Positions 26,901 through 37,705 are shown, counted from the first letter of the stretch. The stretch is 64,000 bases of DNA from Pyxicephalus adspersus (GCF_032062135.1 NC_092864.1:15544318-15608317), one strand, 5' to 3'. Made by a program: numbers and translations. Notes: generated by a model from the sequence alone, not told the origin.

Positions 26901-29900
26901 GTGCCGAAGTGCACAGATCATGTTAACACTCAACACCCCAATGCGGCTCTGCATGGGCAATAGTTGTCACCCCTGGCTGTCAGTTGGACAGCCCTGCACT
27001 AGACCGCAAATTTAATTTTTTTCATAGAGGGTGGTCAGCTTAGTTAAAAGTAGAAATAAGAAACAGCTTTCACATTTTTCTATCAAAAAAGGAGAAAAGC
27101 CCTTTAGTGATTAACATAACATGACTCCTGTCTTACCAGATGAAAAAGAACGGGAGTTCTCTGAGCCATGGGCTGTCGTCCGCTCACTGAGTTCAGCGGT
27201 TTCATCCCCTCCAGCTGTGTCTGCACGCGCTGCTTGCTTTTCCTCTCTTTCTCCAGCTTCCCCCTGTCCATCATCTCCGCTGGGCTGCAATGTGAGATCT
27301 GAAATGTAAGTACTGAACACTTGCCCTCAACTTCCACAGCAAATTAAACCTCTTGCTACTTGTCAGGCCTTCAGGTTTTGTGTGAAACTGAAGCAAAAAT
27401 TTAAACTGCAAAAATTTTACCAATATATATTTCAGATTCCTATCTGCATCTTCAGAGACTTTTCAAACACCTATAAAATAGCTGAAACCTAATCTGAAAC
27501 CCAGAAAAAGCTCAGAGCAAACACATGATTTATTGGCCCTGATTTATTAAAGCTCTCCAAGCCTGGAGAGGATACACTTTCATCAGTGAAGCTGGGTGAT
27601 CCAACAAACCTGGAATGGATCTGGTCCAGGATTGAAAATGTTTGAAAGCAAATAGCAATGATGTAAAAATCCATTCTTTGTTTTCTAGATCACCCAGTTT
27701 CACTTCTGAAAGTGTATTCTATCCAGCCTTGGAGAGGTTTCATAAATCAGGCCCATTATCTGTATAGAAAATCTAAACAATTTATTATAAAAAAGTTTTC
27801 TTATTCAAACACATTTTGAAAAATCAATATACAAAGATTTACAGCATTCAACTCCAGTTTAGTAAACGTTTTGTACTACAGTAAGATTAGTGTTTGTGGG
27901 GCTCTCCACCATTCATTAGATAAATTATAGCTAATGCCAAACCCAAAGAGTTACAAAGTGTGTTTTGCAAAAGAGTGCAGGCAGACAGAGGAGTTTCTTT
28001 TGGCAAAAAGCTGTTTTATTTGATATTTTTTGATAATGAAACACGTTAGCAATGGCATAACAAGGTCAATAATAACATACGACATGTGCAAGAAATGGTG
28101 CTAAACAAAGTATTCCTAATTTGCCCGATGGTATTCGTAGTAAGATTCCGCACATTCAAATGTTTAGTTATTAGCTGCAGTCACCTGAATACCAGACGCG
28201 TTTCGCCATTACAAAGCTTCCTCAGGGGTGACTGTGACATGTGATGTGGAATATCTGGATGGTCACAGAAAGTTTGTTCAGATCTGTATGAAGGTTATGA
28301 CCTGCCAACTGTCCATTGTTTAAGGGTTTCATCCAAATGGATGGAGAATAATCTCCCCAATGGAGTCACACACGGAAATGCAAGTCTGAAACTTTAACTT
28401 TTTTCTACTATAACTTAAAAAAAGCTTTAATATTCCATAAGGTTCTGTTAGCTAGCAGGATGCAGTGAATTCATAAGCCATTTTTTAAAGGACCCTTATG
28501 ATGTAGAACAGCTCCAAAACATTTTTTTTCTTTATCATAAAAAAAGTTTTAAAGCAGATTAACATCTGCACTATCTGTGGTGCACAATAAAAGATGAATT
28601 ATAGAATTAAATAGGGATGCCCTCTGCCTGACACACAACCAGGCTGATGAACTGAAGGCAAACCAAACCTGGAAGAAGTACCATGGTGCTTCTTTCTTTT
28701 ATCAGATCTACAAAGAAAAAAACGTCACAAAGCATTTAAAATGAGCATGACAAAACCAATACAAAGCTGAGATTGCTGTTAGTAAAATTCTGAGATCAAG
28801 GAAGCTAAATGACATGCAAATCACAACTTTTCCTGTGAAACTCTTGTTCGCTCTGAGCATCACATTTGGTCATTTATTGTTATCTACAGTCATGGATCTA
28901 TACATGGTCTACAGCCAAACCTTAAAAGGAAAAGTGGAGATTTGCCTGGTAATTTGGGTGCCTTTATCTCTCTACTAATTCACTCATTGTTGAAAGTCTA
29001 CATATGCAATTTTTGTGCATATACCGTATTTTTTGCCGTATAAGATGCACTTTTCTTCCCCAAAACTGGGGGGGAAAGTTGGTGCGTCTTATACGACAAA
29101 TGTGTTATAAAATAATTAAAATAATATACTCACCCGATACCCGATCCTGCGTGTGTCTCCTGTCCTCGCTGGCTGCAGCGTGTGTCTTCTCTCCTCTCTG
29201 GCTGCAGCGTGTGTCTCCTCCTGGCTGCAGTGAAGAGCGAAAGAAGCCGGCACAGCGCCCCCTGCTGATCCCTGCCCTAACTGCCGTACAGTGGAAAAAA
29301 GGTAAGAACAGCACAGAGTGATCAGAAGGGGAATTTGAATGGCAGAGTGATCAGAAGGGGAATTTGAATGGTAGAGTGATCAGAAGGGGAATTTGAATGG
29401 CAGAGTGATCAGAAGGGGAATTTGAATGGTAGAGTGATCAGAAGGGGAATTTGAATGGCACAGAGTGATTAGAAAGGGAATTTGAATGGCACATGAGTGA
29501 TCAGAAAGGGAATACCGGTATGAATGGCACATGAGTGATCAGAAGGGGAATAATCTTTCAGAATCTTTTTTTTTTCTAGATTTTCCTCCTTTAAAATTGG
29601 GTGCGTCCTATATTCCGGAGCGTCTTATACGGGGAAAAATACGGTAATCAGTTTACATTTCCTAAGGTTGTGATAGGCTTAGTTTAAAACTGGAATACAG
29701 CCTTCTCTCCTCTCCTATACTGAAATTGCTTACTTGATTAATTGATTTTACTACAACTATGGGCTTCCCACAGTATACTTTAGATGCTGTTACATAGAAA
29801 GTGCCTCATTTCTATGCCAGAGGTGTCCAGCATTATCTAGCTCATTTTCTCCCTGGCCTGACTGTCCCTTCACCTCACCTTTCAATAATGAATTTCAGTT

Positions 29901-32900
29901 CATAGAGGATCAGTATCACGTGTGGACTTTACCTAAGGTAGTCAGCCTGCAAATGTAGACTGACAATCACCCATTAAGGCAGGTTGTTATTTTCCTAACT
30001 CCTCCTAAAAGCCAGTCCACTGTCAGCATCACAGCTAAGGGATCTGAAGTTTACTGAGGCAGGGTGATCTGATGTTTTCAGTAAGCTATGTACAGTACCC
30101 TGCGAGCCAATCCTAATGGTCATGATCTGCCTGAACTAAACAGAGAAGCGAAGAAATCTACGGATGATGGTTAAAATAGGAAATGCAATAAAAAGTGAAA
30201 GTTTTTATGTATTTTTTTTATTAATGTGTCATTTAGGGGGAAATAGGAAAGGCAAAATATAATCAAATGAACAACTTCAAACAAGCCCAATGTCTAAATG
30301 TATGGAAGGAATCTGTTAAGTAACAATCAGTTTTCTTGCTACACTCAATTATACAAAAAGTTCTGTCTGATAAGTGTAGGAAAACTATAAATTAAGTAGC
30401 AGCAAGGCAACAGGTAAGCTTTCTCTTACATGGCTTGTTGCTGTGATTTTTTAGGTGGATCCAGGCTGCTTTGATTGGGCTCTTCTTCCTTAATGTCTTG
30501 TTCTGTAACACTACAGCCTTTTTCTTGTGATTGTGGCGTAGACTGACCAATAGCATCCCTTTTATCCAACCGCTGCAACCTTTGGCTTCGATGGGTTACC
30601 TTCTTACACTCATGATCGGGTCTATCAGAATGTGCTTGCTGGAGCCTGTTGTCAGGAGTGCCAGAGGAGGACTCTCTCTTGGTGGAGCGAAGCTGACGCA
30701 ATAATATGCTTTTACATGTATGCCCTGACCTGTGAGTTAAAGATACCATGTTAGCAATAAAACAAGAAATGACAGCTTAAGTTTCCTGTATTATAAGAAC
30801 AAGCTTAAACGGGCTATTCTCCCCATTCTGTCTTGCTATGTCCAGTGGCCTATTGGCACTCACTCATCTTATGTTTCCCATTTGGTTCCTGTTTCAGGAA
30901 ATGTCAATTGTATCTATGATAATAGCGATACCTATGATAGGAGCTATCTATGGTAAGAGCAATATCTTTGGTAATAGCAATGCATTCTGGCTTTTTTTTT
31001 TTTGCTTCCTGCAATCCCCTGCACAGCAGAACTAAAAATGGAGAAGGGGGAGTCAGCACTCTTGAGCTAATCAATAACCCATTGCTTTGTACAATACCAT
31101 AAGTCTAACACTATAAACATATAAACAGGGGGGTGCATGATGCTCTCAATACCATGCTGCTTTATTTTACTGTGCAATCAGCCAAAAAATGCGCACTTGA
31201 CTTAATTTTACCCATAAAGACAAAGGGTCTGGACTATGAGGTGCCTGGATGACAAGACTAACAGGAGAACATTTTCAAATCATTTGGCAAGTATTATTTT
31301 ACATGTATATCTGTTTATGTATTTAATCTGTGTATGTAGAGGTTTGACCTGGTTTTAGCTTTAATATTCTGCATTTTTTAAAGAATTGTTTATTCCTTTC
31401 TGGGCAGCGGTTAACTCTGGTGTCTGTAGGCTTTAATATTGTCTTAAACACTTGACCTGTACTGAAAAGATAATAGCAGAGTCTGGAGAACACACATGGT
31501 TTATCTGTGAAGTTTTGCTGCCATCTAGTGGTAGAAAAACAATTAACATGTTTGCTGTACTCACTCATTCAGTGGCAAGCTTTCTCTTTCCGGTGCCATT
31601 TCTTGCGGTTCAGCTTTGTTCTCTGTATCTGTATTATCAAATACATTAGGCAATGTAGTTCTCAAGTCTATGCAGACTGTGGGAGTATATTCAGAATGCC
31701 ATTCATTTCTACCACTCTTGGGATGAGGTGGTCTGGAACAATATAAAGGTAATTTAAGTATACCGGTATGTCAAGGAAAAAAAATATATATGAACTTGCA
31801 CTTCTTCCTAGGAACACTCTGCCAGCCATTGTATTCAGATCAGTGTAAAATATATGAGTCTGCTTATATTCTAATAAAGATTTACAAGCCCTGGTGAAGC
31901 TTTTCAGTGTGTATGCTATAGATTTTCTCATCTCCCTCTACTGATCCCCTCCATCCTCTAAAGCCACTGGTTCACGTGAATTTGCTCAAACAATGGCAGC
32001 AAATTAAAGTCCTGGTTACTGTCATTGGACACACATAGGGACAACAGCCAAACTTGCTTGTGCAGTGTGTCGGCACAATCCATTTGTAGTTCCAACTATG
32101 GCTGCATGTGAAACTGCACTGCATGGAGGTGTTACCAGGTACTATCCTAATAAAAGCATAATAAAATGTCTTTTAAAATACATTACAATGGCCCAGGCCA
32201 TTTTTTGGGACCACAAAATCTCTGGGCTTGCTTCAAATCTGCTAATGGCAGCTAGATTTAGCTGCCATTAGCAGAGGAATTGTCGGCTACTTTTCTTTAC
32301 CTTTACTACTAATAATATTCCTAACTGGAGATCTTCCTTAAAGTGAAGTGATTAGGTGCATCAGAATGTTCTAACCAGGCACATGCTACATAGAAGATCG
32401 TGACTTTAATCTCATATGGAATATACATAATGCCTTGTGAAATCATTGATAGTGCACCTTAGATTTCATAACCCCCCCTCCCCATACCTTTTAGGGGTCC
32501 GAATGCTAACAGGCTCATTTTGCTCCTGGAACATCTCCTGGGCAAGAACTTGTGATTGTCTGATACTTAATTCCACCAACTGCTCCATTATCCGATCTTC
32601 ACGTTTCTTTATAGTGCTCTCGGATGACAGTAGAGAGGGGGGTAAGTTTTCCACTACTAGAAAAATGAAAAGCCCACATTAGTTAAAGCATTAATTCCAC
32701 TTCACAAAACCTGTGGCTAGGCCATTTATTTATTCACACACTCTTCACGAACAGTAACTGAGCTTTTAAACAAACCCTTACAAACACACTATGCATAGCT
32801 GCAGATACTGCGATTGGAAACATTCTTAAACTTCACAGGAATGAAGTCATCCAAACTGTTTACCCCTTAATTCAGCTACCTTCTAAATTATTACAATCTA

Positions 32901-35900
32901 CAGTACAACCACGGTGGGCAGCATGGTGGCTCAGGGGTTAGCACTCCAGCCTTTGCAGCGCTAGGTCCCAGGTTCGATCCCTAGCCAGGACATTATCTGC
33001 ATGGAGTTTGCAGGTTCTCCCCGTGTCTGCGTGGGTTTCCTCCGGTTTCCTCCCACATCCCAAAAACATGCAGTTAGGTTAACTGGCTTCTCCCTAACAA
33101 TTGACCTTAGACTACATTAACCACATATGACTATGGTAGGGACATTAGATTGTGAGCTCCTTTGAGGGACCGCTAGTGACACGACTATGGACTTTGTACA
33201 GCGCTGCGTAATATGATGGCGCTATATAAATACTGTATAATAATAATAATAATAACCATGCTTATTAGTTTGCAGAGCAAGCTTGGCTTTATAAATTTAC
33301 AGCCCAGCACTGGCTGGTTGAAATCATTTTGTGTAAAGCATTAGATGGATACATCTGTTCTATCCTCCTACTACTAAGCTATTCCTTCTACAAACATCAC
33401 ACTCCTTCCTCCATTTACTGTCTTACTAACTATATGGTGGAGATTCCTGCTAGCTTTCAATATGGCTGCAAAGAATTCTCCTCTTTGATATCACATCCAC
33501 TAGCAGCAAGACCTACTTGTAATGTTGGAATTTTTACATATAATTATAGCAAGAACAATATAGCCAGTAAGTGCTGGTCAATCCTGGGGAGTTTGAGCAC
33601 ATTAATCAATGATGGGCAAGTCTTAAACCAATGCAAATAGGCTGCCAAGCCATGCATATGTCTATCTGTAATGTAAATACCTGGAAAGATGACAGGTCAC
33701 ATTTCAGTAGGTGTATATGGTTAATTGAAACCTCAAAAGGCCATGAATGCTCGTTTATCATGGTGTCATATCAGAAATTATGTCATAAAAACCATAATAG
33801 TAATTTAATCTGACTTTACCGCTATCTTCTGAGACCACATCCAGCTTGGCCCACTTATCAGTCAGTTGATGAAGAATCAGATGCATGTTCCATTGCTCAA
33901 TTGACTGTAATAAGACGGATGGCATTAAGTAATATACATATTAATGACTATATAGAAACACAAGGCCCAACAAATAACAGTCTGGGACACTCAAACTATG
34001 CAAGGGGTAATATTTAAAAGGTAGAGAATGCAGAGTGGTTTGCACAAGCATGGTCACTGTTACTATGATTAGGAAACTTACCCTCAGAAAATACATGCGG
34101 ACAGGAAGTGTCTGCATAATAATGGCACTGGGATGCAACAAAGGATTAAAAAGTGAAAATAGTATTTTATTTATGGAAAATGGTGGATGTTTATGACACA
34201 TGGTGCACTGGAAATTCAGTTACGGTATATATCTAGACTATGCGGTCAACAGAATGTTGACAATCCTACAAATTCACTTATTTCCAGCAAAGGGTTCATG
34301 AAACATCACATAAAGACATTTTTGACAATTGTGTGCTTCCAACTTTGTGCTGACACTTTGAGGAAGGCACTTTTCTGTTCCATCATGAAGCTGCTCCTGT
34401 ATACATAGCCAGACATGGATTGGTGAGTTTGAAACAGGGAAACGTGAGTGGCCTAGACAGACTCCAGTAAACACTTTTGGGATGAAGTAGCTGATTGCAA
34501 GCCAGATCTTCTCATCCTGACCTCATTCTTCTCATCTTCTCAGTGCCTGACCTAATAAATGAGGTTCTTTTGGCTGAGTGGGCACAAATTTCCAAAGACA
34601 CATTGCAAGATATTGTGGAAGGCCATTTCTAGAGGAGTTATGGGCTGTTATAATGCCAGTGCCTGTTCTCAGGGAGGGACTGTTACTCATAAAATGCAGT
34701 GCGGGTTCAGTAACAAGCAGGAAATACACAATAAATATACACAGGTCTGATCACACACATACATATCTACCTCCATTTCAACTGTTTAATGTCAGTGCAG
34801 TCCCCCACCAACATTGTCTATTACATTATTGACATTTATGTCAATTATTGACTAAATAAATATAACGTCTGTAGCAAACCCTTTCTGAAACTGTACAATA
34901 TTCCAGAGTTAAAAACTGGCAGATATGAAAAAAAGCAAGTAACAGACCTTTAGGGGTGGTAATGGGGACTCCTCATGTTCCATCGGTTTATGCTCCTGTT
35001 TTTTCCAGTTTGGTTTTCTCTGGACTTCGGCTTCTCTGTCCTTAATTTCTTCATGAATGTTGTTCCATACACCACCCCCAACTTCAGTTGGTGACGGGAT
35101 GCTTTGATCTGGTTTTGTTTCAGCTGTTGCACATAGTTTAGGTGATCTGCCTTCACATTCTGATATATTGTTATCATCATCTGCAATCACCTAAGGTATA
35201 ATATTATTAATTGGCTGGATATGTGAACAGTGTGTTGTTCTTTGATTACTATGATCTAATGCAAAATAAATATTTATATAAGAGTCAAGGTAACGTGCTG
35301 GAGGAAAACATTCTTCTAGTTCTTTATTTATCAAAATTAACTGCAATATAGAACAAGACGTAACACAGTACAAATATGCCAAGTGAAAAGTTAACAGGTT
35401 CTTTAGAAGAGAAAGAAAAAACCCAGTAACTAAATGTGGATTTTTTGATTCACAAGACACCACTGATGACTGGTGATGGGTGGGCCTACCTAGGTTTAAG
35501 GAACATCCCTGAAAGTTTGAGAACCCATTTGTGTTAAGCCATAGAAATTAAGTGAGTTAAACAACACAGTGGAGAGCACTGCAGTTTCACTTTCCTTTCT
35601 TGCACAACTGTTTCATTGTAACCTAAATTATTCCCATTGACTAGTGGATGTTGGTTGCGGAAACTGTGAAAAATGTGTCTGTCTAAGGTGAAAACAGGTT
35701 CAAGAAAAAAGCAAAAGGTCATCAGGAACTCTTCATTGTGACATACCGATCCCTAATCCTATTGATGAATGCAAAAGGAATGGTACTCTAAATGCTTAAG
35801 TTTGGGCTTTCTTATGCATTATGGCAATAAATCAGGAAAAGCATACAGAAAAAATGGGATGTTTGTTTGTATTAGGTTTTGAATGAAGAGTTAATGTGTT

Positions 35901-36785
35901 TTAGGTTCTGAGGTTTTGAGGTTCACCCCTTTTATTGTCCCGGTGACCATTGAGAGGGGAGTATTTAGTGGTAGTTAGTCCATCATTTGGACTTGTAATG
36001 TTCTTGTAATATTAAAGACATTTTGCAGCCTTCCAAGCTGCTTTTTCAGTTACAAACTGAAGAAGCAGCTTGGTGTGCTGCTCATCCTTACAAAATCATA
36101 TCCAGTTGATGTTACTAACTACTACTAAATATACAACGAACTGGATAAATCAAAATTTTCATAGACATTGTGAAGGGAATTACAAAAGTTTAGAGCTGTC
36201 ACTAGTGGAAGGATTGAGGGAAATGTATTCAATGGTACCTGCAACACTTTTCAATGGTGGGAGTTTTATGCAGTCAGGTGAGATTTCCTTTTATTCCACA
36301 GCAGGATGTGAATTGAAATCTCAGTAGAACACAGGCAACAAATAAAACCTGATAGGAGGTTTTAAGCCTTTAAAATTAAAAAAAGGAAACACAGAAACTT
36401 TGCCATTATTGTAACTTAGGACGTTGGCCTGATTCATTAAGTTTCTCCAAGGCTCGAGAGAATACACTTTTATCAGTAAAGCTGTGTGATCCAGCAAACC
36501 TGGAAAGGATTTCCTAAAAGTCATTAGCTATTTGTTAGCAAATGTTTTCCATCCTAGAGCAGATCCATTCCAGGTTTGTTGGATCACCCAGCTTCAGTGA
36601 TGAAAGTGTATTCTCTCCAGCCTTGGAGAACTTTAATAAATCAGGGCCAATGAATTAGAAAAAGCAAACACAGCCTTCACCTTAATGTTGGCATCTTCTT
36701 CTTCACATAATAGTTCTCCGGACAGATCAGGCACAAGACAGTCTGCTCTCTGGAAGATCTGTATGTCATCACATTCACTATCAGT
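2053..36785 (-). CDS. dnaaf8: DNAAF8 (C16orf71/DAAP1) orthologue, long form with NDK-like C-terminal half; 5' end missing
   Basis: Multi-exon gene read on the minus strand. Coding exons in transcript order: 36681-36785, 34948-35190, 33820-33904, 32488-32656, 31565-31732, 30430-30729, 27137-27284, 25534-25722, 24043-24237, 23333-23443, 22334-22484, 21959-22238, 21762-21847, 18895-19049, 18616-18757, 17851-17982, 16593-16787, 9254-9565, 8292-8354, 5821-5990, 4369-4564, 2053-2228. All borders are AG/GT and the phases join into one 1,257-codon frame including the stop. Identity rests on recalled human DNAAF8 motifs (IFQR...PDLS.EL, MEQL..L...QS, PT..IDLR, TCKS.LL.QLR) in the right order, and on the head-to-head position with ANKS3. 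DNAAF8 is a cytoplasmic factor for outer-arm axonemal dynein assembly in ciliated cells. The first coding exon, expected before 36785, was not found. A separate gene for the NDK-like half is unlikely, because phase runs unbroken through the junction between 27137 and 25722. Confidence 0.85.
4711..4738. repeat. (TA)n microsatellite
   Basis: About 14 alternating TA units in the DNAAF8 intron between exons 4369-4564 and 5821-5990. Confidence 0.9.
4962..5375. repeat. Purine-rich minisatellite, ~26-30-bp units
   Basis: Imperfect tandem units of the form GAGAGAGCCAGAG followed by TGGATTCCAGGCT, changing towards the right to GAGAGAGCCAAAAGG and TTCCAGGTT. About 15 units lie in a DNAAF8 intron. The plus strand is strongly purine-biased. 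Long open frames here (SQPGIHSGSL-type repeats on the minus strand) are by-products of the repeat. Confidence 0.9.
7789..8003. mobile_element. Foldback MITE, GGGCCTGATT family, copy 1
   Basis: The left end GGGCCTGATTTATTAAAT is mirrored by TTTAATAAATCAGGCCC at the right end. The inverted arms also share the CTCCAAGACTG and GATAGACTATCATGGG segments. It is about 215 bp, non-coding, and the best-preserved of four copies, all in DNAAF8 introns. Confidence 0.8.
8025..8216. mobile_element. Foldback MITE, GGGCCTGATT family, copy 2
   Basis: Starts GGGCCTGAGCTCTCCAAGAC (lacking the TTTATTAAA part) and ends GCTTTATTAAATCAGGCCC, with GATCACTCAGGTTCAC inside. It lies 21 bp from copy 1, so two members of one family are nearly adjacent. 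Confidence 0.7.
8292..9565 (-). CDS. dnaaf8: DNAAF8 NDK-like module C, main exon, and linker exon
   Basis: Exon 9254-9565 (312 nt, the longest of the gene) encodes GFEVLGLKWLPRLSRLQAKE, then NPALICALRRTHAFTYLAQA, then SATPEIAFRQAVLIFTDRDL. This order matches the NDK core: GF..VGLK, the VVAMVWEG.N strand, and the helix S.ESAEKEIGLWFHPEEL that follows the catalytic loop. The His-Gly-Ser-Asp loop itself is replaced by IMSATPE, so this module has no phospho-acceptor His. Exon 8292-8354 is a 21-codon linker (AQSRPILKYSAPPGIYHKAR) leading to the final module. Introns of 7.0 kb upstream and 2.3 kb downstream are mostly repeats. Confidence 0.78.
12770..13420. repeat. Divergent minisatellite, ~38-45-bp units
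   Basis: Repeating motif CTTACATTGGTGGTCAGTGG followed by AGATGGGCCCT or a variant, about 15 units, imperfect and with variable spacing. Intronic in DNAAF8. Confidence 0.85.
14584..14688 (+). other. Signal-peptide-like open segment, origin unknown
   Basis: An ATG opens MAITIILLLMTTIYSSNLSC and 15 further codons, ending at a GTGAGC donor. The hydrophobic start looks like a signal peptide. A second frame downstream (about 14740-14941) runs through one TAA and includes LVYEDVMVGQLAEELQVLVH, a helix-like stretch. It could be a decayed secreted-protein gene or retrocopy, or chance. It lies antisense inside a DNAAF8 intron. Confidence 0.2.
16593..19049 (-). CDS. dnaaf8: DNAAF8 NDK-like module B and start of module C
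   Basis: Exons 18895-19049, 18616-18757, 17851-17982 and 16593-16787. The first reads GDIFLTVSPAIPPYAYGDII and then CCQRGFNIHGLRNLHFTSKRA, the layout of an NDK N-terminus (strand, helix, GF.I.GL...). The next gives LHCFLLLLRRENAGHH, similar to the NDK strand VVAMVWEGENAV. Exon 17851-17982 carries LCFHAVPYSDILLQGLG, where the H-x(4)-SD spacing only loosely recalls HGSD. Exon 16593-16787 opens a further module (QVVILTLSGWQTLQSAGHLL) completed in exon 9254-9565. Similarity to NDK is weak and is judged from motif order, not alignment scores; a profile search would settle it. Confidence 0.7.
19739..19964 (-). mobile_element. tRNA-headed SINE, internally shortened copy
   Basis: Reverse orientation: (ATT)n tail and CAGTATTTACATAGCGCCGA at the left, tRNA-like head (rc of CTAACCACTGAGCCACC) at the right. 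The middle part is shorter than in the copy at 32913-33256. Confidence 0.8.
20289..20329. repeat. A-rich tract
   Basis: Runs of A broken by single G, C or T, possibly the remnant of a poly(A) tail. Confidence 0.6.
21762..25722 (-). CDS. dnaaf8: DNAAF8 middle part with NDK-like module A
   Basis: Exons 25534-25722, 24043-24237 and 23333-23443 (63, 65 and 37 codons, all phase 0) encode hydrophobic, folded-looking sequence (REEMLLLTIWLSSCGKLFL; FYQQMLLFLSPRTLQSVTWW) that I cannot assign to a family. Exons 22334-22484 and 21959-22238 then read as an NDK fold: a strand with NGLDVCGLRLLYL, then PVLALALRGPNALKLL, SDPMLARLTDQNSLSAVYG, and LLHYSRTSGQILRDLSLWF. The last motif aligns with the NDK active-site segment N-x-x-H-G-S-D...E-I-x-x-W-F. 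The His is present but Asn, Gly and Asp are not, so catalysis is doubtful. Exon 21762-21847 is a short linker. For it I chose the upstream acceptor (TCTCAG, exon from 21847), because the one seven bases further in gives a stop. Confidence 0.78.
24853..25146 (-). mobile_element. tRNA-headed SINE, reverse orientation
   Basis: ATTATTATTACACAGTATTT tail at the left, then CACTTTACAAAGTCCATAGT, GGAGCTCACAATCTAATGTC and the tRNA-like head ending in GTGCTAACCAC at the right. Same family as 32913-33256. Confidence 0.85.
27137..36785 (-). CDS. dnaaf8: DNAAF8 N-terminal part: acidic, low-complexity region homologous to the mammalian protein
   Basis: Seven exons encoding about 406 residues. The first (36681-36785) reads TDSECDDIQIFQRADCLVPD and onward, the conserved acidic IFQR/PDLS motif. 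Exon 34948-35190 is rich in E, K and P and ends in PLPPLK; 33820-33904 starts SIEQWNMHLILHQLTDKW, like the QLEAW..DDIL segment of human DNAAF8. Exon 32488-32656 has MEQLVELSIRQSQ. Exon 31565-31732 has the strongest signature, EYTPTVCIDLRTTLP, and a strong GTGAGT donor. Exon 30430-30729 begins SGHTCKSILLRQLRSTKRES, like the TGKSQLLQQLR segment. The composition (charged, few hydrophobics) predicts disorder, in keeping with the condensate-like dynein assembly sites where this protein is reported. Between 2.4 and 28 kb of repeats separate homologous blocks without breaking the frame. Confidence 0.85.
27535..27754. mobile_element. Foldback MITE, GGGCCTGATT family, copy 3
   Basis: Left end GGCCCTGATTTATTAAAGCT, right end CATAAATCAGGCCC; the arms also share GATACACTTTCATCAGTGAA and its complement. 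Intronic in DNAAF8. Confidence 0.8.
28020..28245. mobile_element. Dispersed repeat with ACGCGTTTCGCC...CTTCCTCAGG motif
   Basis: Contains AGACGCGTTTCGCCATTACA followed by GCTTCCTCAGGGG. Related motifs in forward or reverse orientation occur at about 37175-37215 (CTGATGAAG...GAAACGCGTC), 59885-59925 (GAAGAAGCC...GAAACACGTC) and 26040-26065. I take it as one dispersed family of unknown class; boundaries are approximate. Confidence 0.45.
29024..29644. mobile_element. Non-autonomous DNA transposon with ~27-bp TIRs and TA target duplication
   Basis: Left end CCGTATTTTTTGCCGTATAA then GATGCA; the right end reads GCGTCTTATACGGGGAAAAA then TACGG, its inverted complement. A TA dinucleotide flanks both ends. 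There is no transposase. The interior carries a 29-bp minisatellite. The family CCGTATTTTT...TATAAGACGCAC is common in fish and amphibian genomes; I do not assign a superfamily. Confidence 0.8.
29316..29545. repeat. 29-bp minisatellite inside a DNA transposon
   Basis: About eight units of GAGTGATCAGAAGGGGAATT then TGAATGGCA; the first units are almost identical and the later ones vary slightly. It lies wholly within the TIR element 29024-29644. Confidence 0.9.
32238..32275. repeat. Perfect 17-bp inverted repeat (hairpin/cruciform)
   Basis: TCTGCTAATGGCAGCTA, a four-base loop GATT, then the exact complement TAGCTGCCATTAGCAGA. It lies in the DNAAF8 intron between exons 31565-31732 and 32488-32656. 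It may be the centre of a foldback element, but no longer arms are visible. Confidence 0.85.
32913..33256 (+). mobile_element. Full-length tRNA-derived SINE with LINE-type 3' tail
   Basis: The head has a box A-like TGGCTCAGGGGTTAG and a perfect box B (GGTTCGATCCC), both internal Pol III promoter elements. The body contains TTTGCAGGTTCTCCCCGTGT and GGTTTCCTCCCACATCCC. The tail is TTGTACAGCGCTGCGTAATA, then TGGCGCTATATAAAT, then (ATA)n. The tail matches that of the LINE at 43138 and the fragment at 37706. Intronic in DNAAF8. Confidence 0.9.
36426..36648. mobile_element. Foldback MITE, GGGCCTGATT family, copy 4
   Basis: Left end GGCCTGATTCATTAAGTTTC, right end CTTTAATAAATCAGGGCC; the arms share GAATACACTTTTATCAG and its complement. 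It ends 33 bp from DNAAF8 exon 36681-36785. Confidence 0.8.
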
Positions 36786-37705
36786 CTGCACCAACAAAAA
36801 GATAAAAATAGATCTATGGTGATCACAGTCTGCTGAGATATGTAGTACATATATGTAACAACTTTTATACAGGTATTTTTTATAGTTGTCTTAAATTAGA
36901 CAAATTATATCTCCAGGCAATATACGTGGAATAAATATGAACTGTTATCAATACCAAAAGATTTGCATTTTGCAGCAGAACAGCACCCGAGTGGCTTCAA
37001 ACCCAGCTAGGTGCACCTTCGTGCAATAACCTTTTTTACAGTAACTGACACCATGCTGCCTAATATTATGTTAAGACAATGAATTAATAAATATGACTTA
37101 ATATGATTTATTGTTTGGATTATTTGTATTTTTTGATAAAATGGTGTTATGATGCTATAGGTCTCATGAATTAGGTTCCTGATGAAGCGGTATAAATTTT
37201 CTGTGAAACGCGTCAAACCACATTATTAGAATCGTGTTATTACAAATACTGTTTCGAAAAATGCGTATCATTTTTAATATTTGTACAATAAATGTCTTTA
37301 TATATATTTTCAATTATTTGTGGAACGCCTAATAAGTCCCTCTTGGCTTGTGATCTATAGAATTACACATATCCGTCTTTTGCACCCCGGAGCATGGTGT
37401 CACCCCCGAGTCCTGTTGAACACAAAGCAGGCAAAATCTTGTAAAAAGATACTTAAATCTAATGTAAGAGTGCCTCACAAGATTTCGCCGGTTCTGTGTT
37501 TTCAAGGGCAAAGACAGTGACATCATTTTTGCCTAGGCATCATGTGCAGGAGAGGGGGATACACTAAGTTTATTTCTATTGTTTTTACTCTTACATATAG
37601 AAAGTTATTTGAGAAGCAGGAGGTGGACCAGCCTGAGTAACCAGACCTTCCACTTAAACTGAAGATACACCTTCAGAATACTAATAGTATTCAGGCATTC
37701 ATATT

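Noticed and set aside
27111..27320. Plus-strand 62-codon frame and a second minus-strand frame over exon 27137-27284
   Set aside because: Shadows of the DNAAF8 exon; only the frame used fits the phases on both sides.
29004..29321. 105-codon plus-strand frame
   Set aside because: Translates the TIR transposon; no conserved product.
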